Positions 5,461 to 10,327 of a DNA stretch of 10,327 nt are shown here, piece after piece. Position 1 is the stretch's first letter. Each line of letters opens with the position of its first letter. A model generated the notes under the pieces. It was not told where the DNA came from and did no database searches. It was given only the letters and a program-made list of their open reading frames with translations. Both the position numbers and the translations under genes were made by a program. The DNA is from a bacterium (GTDB taxonomy: Bacteria; Vulcanimicrobiota; Vulcanimicrobiia; Vulcanimicrobiales; Vulcanimicrobiaceae), in contig JAKAPO010000058.1 in the NCBI GenBank assembly GCA_021807065.1, forward strand, positions 1 to 10,327, given 5' to 3'.

Positions 5461-7443
5461 GTGGTCCCTAACCAGATCGAGGGGAGTGTTCCTGTCATCC
5501 CGAGCGAGCCCTTCGACTGCGCCGCTGCGCAGCGCGCTCAGGACAGGCCGAGCGACGTCAAGGGAGGCGAATCAAGGCTCCGCTCCTTTCTCGACGACGC
5601 GTTCGCGCATCGCGAGGAGTACGCGCACGATGCATATGCGTCGATCGGCGACGCAACGTCCTTTCATTCGAAGATCGTCGGTGTCTCCTTCGAGGGGCGG
5701 CAAGACACAATTGCCGGGTTGAAAGAGGGTGCCGAGCTGCAACTGGTTCGCGAGCCCGAACACGAGAAGGACTCCAACGCGATCGCGGTCTTCTACGGCA
5801 ACCTGCGCTTGGGCTACGTACGTGCCGGCATCGCGAAGCACTTGGCGCCGCTCGTCGATGCGGGTACGCGCTACCGCGCACGCATCGAGAATCTCACCGG
5901 TGGCGGGAACCGGCACCGCGGCGTTAACATTGTCGTTGAACGGGACGCCGCCGCGACGATTGCGGAAGGCACGCGGGATCGGGCAACGTTGCGGGCGGCG
6001 TGGAGCGATGCCGAACGGGACGCGACGGCACTTCGAGACGCCTTGATCGGTGACGCGCGACCGCACGAGCAGCAGCGCGAGGTACTCGAGCGCATCGAGC
6101 GCGGCGCGAACACGCTCGCGCTCTTCGGCACCGGGCGCGGCAAATCGTTTTGCTTTCAATACCCTGCGGCGTTGCGCGCGCTCGCCGGCAACGGGCACAA
6201 GACGCTGGCCGTCTATCCGCTGCGCGCACTCGCCAACGATCAATACGAGGCGTTGCAACGCCGGCTGGAGCAGTTCGGGTTGCACATCTTACGAGCTAAC
6301 GGGGCTATCGGCGCGCAGGAGCGCGAGGATCTCTTCGAAGCGTTACGCGAGGGTGCGTGGGATCTCGTTCTTGCGACGCCCGAGTTTCTCACGTACCATC
6401 GCGCGCTCTTCACCGGGCGCAGCGCGCCGTCGCTGGTCGTCGTCGATGAGGCGCATCACGTGCACGAATCCCGGCACCGCGCAGCATACGCGGCGCTTGG
6501 GGAAACCATCGCCTCGCTGGGCGAGCCGCAGATACTCGCGCTAACCGCAACGGCGGGGGAAGAAGCCTTCGCGCGCATCCGCGAACACCTTCGCATCGAG
6601 GCGTGGGTCATCGATCCGACCGTCCGCGAGAATCTCCATCTGGTCGACGCCAGAAAGGAACGCGATAAAGCGGCATACCTTCGGCGCATCTTCGAGAGCG
6701 GCGAGAAGGGCATCGTCTACTGCAACTCGCGCGAGCAAGTCGGAAAGATCGCCGAGCGGCTGAGGCGCGAGATCGGCGACTGCGTGCTGTTTTATCACGC
6801 CGGAATGCCGACCCCGAAGCGGCGCGAAGTGGAAGATCTCTTCCGAGACGGAGGACTGCGTGTCGTGGTCGCGACCTCGGCGTTCGGCGAAGGCATCGAT
6901 CTGCCCGACGTGCGCCACGTGGTCCTCTACCACTTGAACTTCAGCTTCACCGAGTTCAACCAGCAGGCTGGTCGCGCCGGTCGCGACGGCGCGCCGGCGT
7001 TCGTACATCTGCTCTTCAACGAGAAGGACCGGCGCCTCAACGAGTACATCATCGAACGCGAGGCGCCGACGCTGCCCATTCTGCGCGGCATCTACGCAGG
7101 TGCGAAGACGCTGGCGCGCAACGGCGTTCTTCGCGCATCGTCCGCCGACGTCGTTCGCGAGCTGGACGACCGGCGCGTGCACGAACGCACGGTGACTGCG
7201 GCGATGCGCATCTTCGAAGATGCGGGTTTGATCGAGGTCGTCCAGGACGACGAAGGGCGTTACGTTCGTTTTCTGCCCGTGCGCGAGCGCGTCGATCTCA
7301 CGCGCAACGAGCGATTTGCGGAAGGTGAGGCGGAACGCGAGATCTTCAACCAGTTCGCCGATATGGCGCTATCCGCCCGCGTCGAGGATTTGGAGCGCCT
7401 CGTCAACCGCCCGATCTATCCGAACGTACCGTTACTCCGGTAA
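5461..7443 (+). CDS. HIRAN-domain RecQ-like SF2 DNA helicase
   Basis: This is probably an ATP-driven DNA helicase acting in repair or replication restart; the exact role is unknown. Numbered from GTG 5461 it has 660 residues. A HIRAN domain at about 68-160 (SKIVGVSFEGRQD, LVREPEHEKDSNAIAV, LGYV) is a module known to bind DNA ends or stalled forks. A RecQ-type helicase core follows: Walker A FGTGRGKS (222-229), motif Ia YPLRALANDQ (252-261), DEAH box (329-332), TAT (362-364), motif V VVATSAFGEGIDLPDVRHVV (469-488) and motif VI QQAGRAGRDG (501-510). The C-terminus (about 550-610) looks like a winged helix. No zinc-cysteine cluster or HRDC domain is seen. The start is doubtful: after secF the only in-frame starts before HIRAN are TTG 5449 and GTG 5461, neither with a good ribosome-binding site, and a palindromic repeat is translated at residues about 11-36. 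The frame is open back to TTG 5107 inside secF. Confidence 0.9.
   Translation: MVPNQIEGSVPVIPSEPFDCAAAQRAQDRPSDVKGGESRLRSFLDDAFAHREEYAHDAYASIGDATSFHSKIVGVSFEGRQDTIAGLKEGAELQLVREPEHEKDSNAIAVFYGNLRLGYVRAGIAKHLAPLVDAGTRYRARIENLTGGGNRHRGVNIVVERDAAATIAEGTRDRATLRAAWSDAERDATALRDALIGDARPHEQQREVLERIERGANTLALFGTGRGKSFCFQYPAALRALAGNGHKTLAVYPLRALANDQYEALQRRLEQFGLHILRANGAIGAQEREDLFEALREGAWDLVLATPEFLTYHRALFTGRSAPSLVVVDEAHHVHESRHRAAYAALGETIASLGEPQILALTATAGEEAFARIREHLRIEAWVIDPTVRENLHLVDARKERDKAAYLRRIFESGEKGIVYCNSREQVGKIAERLRREIGDCVLFYHAGMPTPKRREVEDLFRDGGLRVVVATSAFGEGIDLPDVRHVVLYHLNFSFTEFNQQAGRAGRDGAPAFVHLLFNEKDRRLNEYIIEREAPTLPILRGIYAGAKTLARNGVLRASSADVVRELDDRRVHERTVTAAMRIFEDAGLIEVVQDDEGRYVRFLPVRERVDLTRNERFAEGEAEREIFNQFADMALSARVEDLERLVNRPIYPNVPLLR
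5491..5565 (+). repeat. Interspersed palindromic repeat, copy A, inside the helicase 5' end
   Basis: This begins CCTGTCATCCCGAGCG and closes with the matching CGCTCAGGACAGG (5535-5547), so the ends pair imperfectly. CCCTTCGAC (5509-5517) pairs with GTCAAGGG (5557-5564) apart from one missing base. A perfect 12-base palindrome, CGCTGCGCAGCG (5523-5534), sits in the middle. This nested design, and the GTCATCCCGAGCG start, are typical of short dispersed elements common between genes in many soil bacteria. Here it lies in the helicase frame. Confidence 0.65.
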
Positions 7444-7493
7444 CGCCTCGTGTGCGACGCGCGTTCACCGAACCGCCGCCGGGCTCGATCGCC

Positions 7494-7527
7494 GGTCCTC
7501 CGACGCGCTCGCTACGGTCGAGATGAC
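7494..7527 (-). repeat. Interspersed palindromic repeat, copy B (shorter), between helicase and protease genes
   Basis: On the reverse strand this reads GTCATCTCGACCGTAGCGAG followed by CGCGTCGGAGGACC. It shares the GTCATC(C/T)CGA start with copy A but in the opposite orientation. It lies 50 bases after the helicase stop in a 136-base intergenic gap that holds nothing else recognisable apart from a GGAGGGG run at 7542-7548. Confidence 0.5.
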
Positions 7528-7579
7528 AACGCCAGCCTGCTGGAGGGGCTCGCAAGAGCGTGTGCGTATACGTGCTCCC

Positions 7580-10072
7580 ATGATCGTGCGCGGTTCTGTT
7601 CTTGCGTCTATTTTTGCGTTGTGTGCCACAGGTAGTGCATTCGCGGCTGCGTCGCCGACGCCGAAGCCGCCGACGGCTTACGATACGTTCGTTACCGGAG
7701 CGACGGTACAGAGCGGCTTGATCCCCATCGTTACGAAAGCGGGGCAAGTCTACCTCGTCTTATCGAAGTCGCAGCTCGGTGAAAACTTCGTCGAGACATC
7801 GGTTCCCTCGAGCGGTCTCGGCGGGTTCGGGCCGGCGTCCGGCGAGCCGTACGTAGCCCCCGCGCGCATCTTGCACTTCGAACGCTACGGCAACTCCATC
7901 GTGTTGAGCTGGCCGAACACGCTCGCGCTCGTCCACCCGTCGACGCCGGAAGCGACCGGTGCGGGGGAGTCCTTTCCCAACTCGGTCATCGCGGTGATGC
8001 CGATCGTCGCGCAGGACGCTGCGACCGGAACGATGGTCATCTCCGCCTCCGCGTTCCTCGGCGACGTTGCCGACTACGAGCAAGTCTTCCAAGAAGAGAA
8101 CAAGAGCCCGATGCACGGGTATCATCTGGATACGACGCGCTCGTTCTTTGCGGCGACGAAGGCGTTTCCCGAAAACGACGTGCTGCGCGTCAGCCAAACG
8201 TGGGCGAGCGCAGACCCGAACAAGATCGACAACGCGCCGGACGCGCGCAGCATCGAGGTGATGATGACGTACAATATCATCACCGCGCCGCACGACGGCT
8301 ATATGCCGCGAATCGCCGATCCCCGCGTCGGATACTTCGAGCAGGCCCTGCTCAACTTCGCGAGCGATCGGCGCTACACGCGCAACATCTATTACATTTT
8401 GCGGTGGAATTTCGCGCCGGCGCATCCGGGCGTTCCGTCGGTGGCAACGCACCCAATCATCTACACGCTGAGCGACGATATCCCGGTACAGTACAGGGCG
8501 ACGATCCGCAACGCGCTGCTGACGTGGAATCAAGCGTTCGAGCGCGTCGGGATCCTCGACGCCGTCAAGGTACGGCAGCAACCGTCGAACCCGAACTGGG
8601 ATCCCGATGATATCCGCCACAACATGGTGCGCTGGATCGACACGACGCAACCGCAGTACGGCGCCGAAGCGCTTCTCATCGACGATCCTAGAACCGGAGA
8701 AGAGATCAACGTCGGTATCAATATCGATTCGGAAGAAGGCATGTCCAACCGCTGGTATCATTACGTGATCGCGCCGGTGCGCGGACTCCCCGACGACGCG
8801 GCACACGAAGCCGCCTTCCATCGTGAGTATCTCCGCAGCATCGTTCTGCACGAATCCGGCCATGACATGGGTTTGCAGCACAACTTCATTGGCTCCGAAG
8901 CCTACACCGCGAAGCAGCTGCAAAGCATGGCCTTCACGTCGAAGCACGGCATCGCGAGCTCGGTGATGGAGTACACGCTCATCAATCTCTGGCCGCGGGG
9001 CACGCCGCAGGGTACGTACAGCCAGGACGCGCTCGGACCGTACGATTATCACGCGATCGAATATGGCTACGGCTACATTCGCGCGTCGACGCCCGATCAA
9101 GAACTTCCCTCGCTGCGGCGCATCGCATCGCAATGGAACGATCCGATCTACCGGTTCGAATCCGACGAAGACGTTCAATTCGCAAACGGTCACGCAATCG
9201 ATCCGCGCGTCGCTCAGGACGATTTGACCAACCACCCGTTGCAGTGGTGCTCGGTGCAGGAGCCGATGATGCACGCGCTCATGGATTCGGTGACGCGGCG
9301 TTTTCCGCCGCGCGGCCGGTCGTATAACGACGCACGCCGTGCGTTCGTGCTACCGATGAACCTCTATATGCTCTGTGCGACGCTGCCGGCTCACAGCATC
9401 GGCGGAGAGTATCTCTCGCGCAACGACCCGGGCGATCCCGGCGGCGTCGCGCCGCTACAGGCGGTTGGGCGATATGAAGAGATGCGGGCGTGGCATCTCC
9501 TCGGCACCTGGCTTTTTTCGGATGCCGCGTGGCACTTCAACCCCGACGTCCTGCGGCATCTCGTTTACTCCGAGGTCAGCTCGCTGACGTCGAACGGGAA
9601 GTGGGTCTACGATCCTCAACCGCGACACGATTACCCGATCGTCGAAGTCGCCGCTAAGGCGCAGGAACGTGTGCTCAACGAACTCTTCGCCCCGCTAACC
9701 CTCCAGCGTATAGACGATCTCGCTACGAAGTATCGCCGCGGACAGACGATGAGCCTCGTCGACCTTTTCGATTGGGCGCGCGCCAGCATCTTCGGAGACG
9801 TCGCCAGCGGAGCGGTAGCGCGAGACGGTGTCGTACGCCGTAATCTGCAGATCGCGTACGCGGAACGTCTGGCGAAAATGTGGACGTCGCCCGCGGCGGG
9901 AACGCCGAGCGATGCGCAAGCGCTTGCGAGATTGCAGCTCGTCGATCTGGAGAGCGACACGGCAATCGCTTTGAGGCATGGAGGGCTAGATGAGATGACG
10001 CAGGCTCATCTCAGCGCGTTATCAGCCATCGCACATCAGGCCCTCGAAGCGCACGCCACGATTGCCCCGTAA
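7580..10072 (+). CDS. Secreted zinc-dependent metalloprotease (DUF5117/DUF4953 family)
   Basis: This is an exported zinc peptidase; its substrate is unknown. Numbered from ATG 7580 it has 830 residues. A signal peptide is clear: MIVR, a hydrophobic stretch of about 5-19, then SAFA-A with likely cleavage near residue 23. It lacks a lipobox. The N-terminal part matches DUF5117 (PTAYDTFVTGATVQSGLIPI at 31-50, VYLVLSKSQLGENF at 57-70, ending with ADPRVGYF at 246-253). The catalytic part has the zinc motif HESGHDMGLQHNF (424-436; zinc ligands His 424, 428, 434 and catalytic Glu 425), a Met-turn SVMEY (461-465), and GPYDYHAIEYGYGYI (486-500), typical of the DUF4953 domain. The start at 7580 gives a clean signal peptide. 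GTG 7562 is an alternative with a GGAGGGG 13 bases before it and a more basic N-region. The frame is also open upstream to 7316, but that overlaps the helicase gene. It stands alone with no inhibitor or transporter beside it. Confidence 0.95.
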   Translation: MIVRGSVLASIFALCATGSAFAAASPTPKPPTAYDTFVTGATVQSGLIPIVTKAGQVYLVLSKSQLGENFVETSVPSSGLGGFGPASGEPYVAPARILHFERYGNSIVLSWPNTLALVHPSTPEATGAGESFPNSVIAVMPIVAQDAATGTMVISASAFLGDVADYEQVFQEENKSPMHGYHLDTTRSFFAATKAFPENDVLRVSQTWASADPNKIDNAPDARSIEVMMTYNIITAPHDGYMPRIADPRVGYFEQALLNFASDRRYTRNIYYILRWNFAPAHPGVPSVATHPIIYTLSDDIPVQYRATIRNALLTWNQAFERVGILDAVKVRQQPSNPNWDPDDIRHNMVRWIDTTQPQYGAEALLIDDPRTGEEINVGINIDSEEGMSNRWYHYVIAPVRGLPDDAAHEAAFHREYLRSIVLHESGHDMGLQHNFIGSEAYTAKQLQSMAFTSKHGIASSVMEYTLINLWPRGTPQGTYSQDALGPYDYHAIEYGYGYIRASTPDQELPSLRRIASQWNDPIYRFESDEDVQFANGHAIDPRVAQDDLTNHPLQWCSVQEPMMHALMDSVTRRFPPRGRSYNDARRAFVLPMNLYMLCATLPAHSIGGEYLSRNDPGDPGGVAPLQAVGRYEEMRAWHLLGTWLFSDAAWHFNPDVLRHLVYSEVSSLTSNGKWVYDPQPRHDYPIVEVAAKAQERVLNELFAPLTLQRIDDLATKYRRGQTMSLVDLFDWARASIFGDVASGAVARDGVVRRNLQIAYAERLAKMWTSPAAGTPSDAQALARLQLVDLESDTAIALRHGGLDEMTQAHLSALSAIAHQALEAHATIAP

Positions 10073-10124
10073 CGGGACCGGCGGCGCGGTCGGTATTCGC
10101 GCGCAACCGGGTACGACGCGGGCA

Positions 10125-10325
10125 TCAGACTTTCACAACGACTTGTTCAGCCGCGGCAGCGGCGACTTTCGCCGCTGCTTTGGCGCAGATGCCTCCGCGC
10201 CGGTGCGCAGCGATACCCGCCGGAGAACGTGCCAACGCCGTCGTTTGCGTCAAGCAGGTCCGTGGGACGTGCGTCTCCATTCGCCATACGTTTCGCGGTC
10301 CCAAGAAACTCCACTGCGCACGCAC
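10125..10325 (-). CDS. Possible partial hypothetical protein, reverse strand, running off the window
   Basis: A reverse-strand frame is open from the window edge to a TGA at 10125-10127. It gives at least 66 residues ending in the Ala/Lys-rich AKAAAKVAAAAAEQVVVKV. I do not recognise it. Two cysteines and many basic residues are present, but no domain, signal or membrane segment. It converges on the metalloprotease gene with a 52-base gap. A perfect hairpin (10156-10178) lies inside it, and its third-codon-position GC is only moderate, so it may well be spurious. Confidence 0.22.
   Translation of the reverse strand: MRAQWSFLGPRNVWRMETHVPRTCLTQTTALARSPAGIAAHRRGGICAKAAAKVAAAAAEQVVVKV
10156..10178 (+). 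terminator. 10-bp perfect hairpin after the metalloprotease gene
   Basis: GCAGCGGCGA (10156-10165), loop CTT, TCGCCGCTGC (10169-10178), then TT. It lies 83 bases after the protease stop. The strong stem followed by a short T-run suggests transcription termination for the protease gene, but the T-run is too short to be sure, and the hairpin could also be chance in a repetitive GC-rich reverse reading frame. Confidence 0.45.
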
Positions 10326-10327
10326 AG

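Noticed and set aside
7316..7579. Upstream extension of the metalloprotease frame to 7316
   Set aside because: It would overlap the helicase end, run through the repeat, and bury a clean signal peptide that begins at 7580.
7760..9274. Reverse-strand open frame of 504 codons opposite the metalloprotease gene
   Set aside because: It is fully antisense to a gene with a signal peptide, zinc motif and family hallmarks. Its protein is Arg/Val/Asp-rich without any motif, as expected from the complement of GC-rich codons.
1..10327. CRISPR arrays, rRNA, insertion-sequence transposases, defence systems
   Set aside because: Looked for repeated spacer-like units, conserved rRNA segments and transposase motifs. 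None seen apart from the two short palindromic repeat copies.

Overview
This is a GC-rich bacterial window with a strong coding bias. The gene set is metF, secD, secF, a HIRAN-domain helicase and a large secreted metalloprotease, all on the + strand. Interspersed palindromic repeats of the GTCATC(C/T)CGA type lie next to the genes. This resembles genomes of uncultured soil lineages such as Candidatus Eremiobacterota (WPS-2). That placement is an inference from gene style and repeats, with low to moderate confidence; no marker gene here proves it.

Positions 1-1271 hold what reads as the ruins of a flagellar basal-body/export cluster. They comprise the 3' part of flgB (frame-broken), an intact divergent flgC (244-663), fliE split over two frames (671-917), and the 3' half of fliP (918-1271) with at least two frame changes and no 5' half. 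An intact metF (1276-2205) follows only four bases after the fliP stop. Just beyond metF, 2207-2539 encodes the C-terminal end of the flagellar export gate FlhA, again frame-broken and without its 5' part. The genes outside these remnants are long and uninterrupted, so local gene decay is more likely than poor sequence, although only reads or relatives can settle this.

Positions 2540-2769 contain no recognised gene, only a pyrimidine-rich stretch and a 7-bp hairpin. The sec block follows: secD (2770-4146) and secF (4146-5390) share one base (TAGTG) and are almost certainly translationally coupled. They encode the proton-driven SecDF accessory pair of the Sec translocase. SecF has a long, charged, Gln/Glu-ending cytoplasmic tail. 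An 11-bp perfect hairpin sits 10 bases after secF.

The next gene (about 5461-7443) encodes a HIRAN-domain, RecQ-like superfamily 2 DNA helicase, probably for DNA repair. Its start is unclear, because a palindromic interspersed repeat lies in frame inside its 5' end. A second copy in the opposite orientation lies just after its stop.

The final complete gene (7580-10072) encodes a Sec-exported zinc metalloprotease of the DUF5117/DUF4953 type (motif HESGHDMGLQH). It would be a client of the Sec system encoded upstream. A 10-bp hairpin at 10156-10178 may end its transcript. The last 255 bases hold only a weak reverse-strand reading frame that runs to the window edge.
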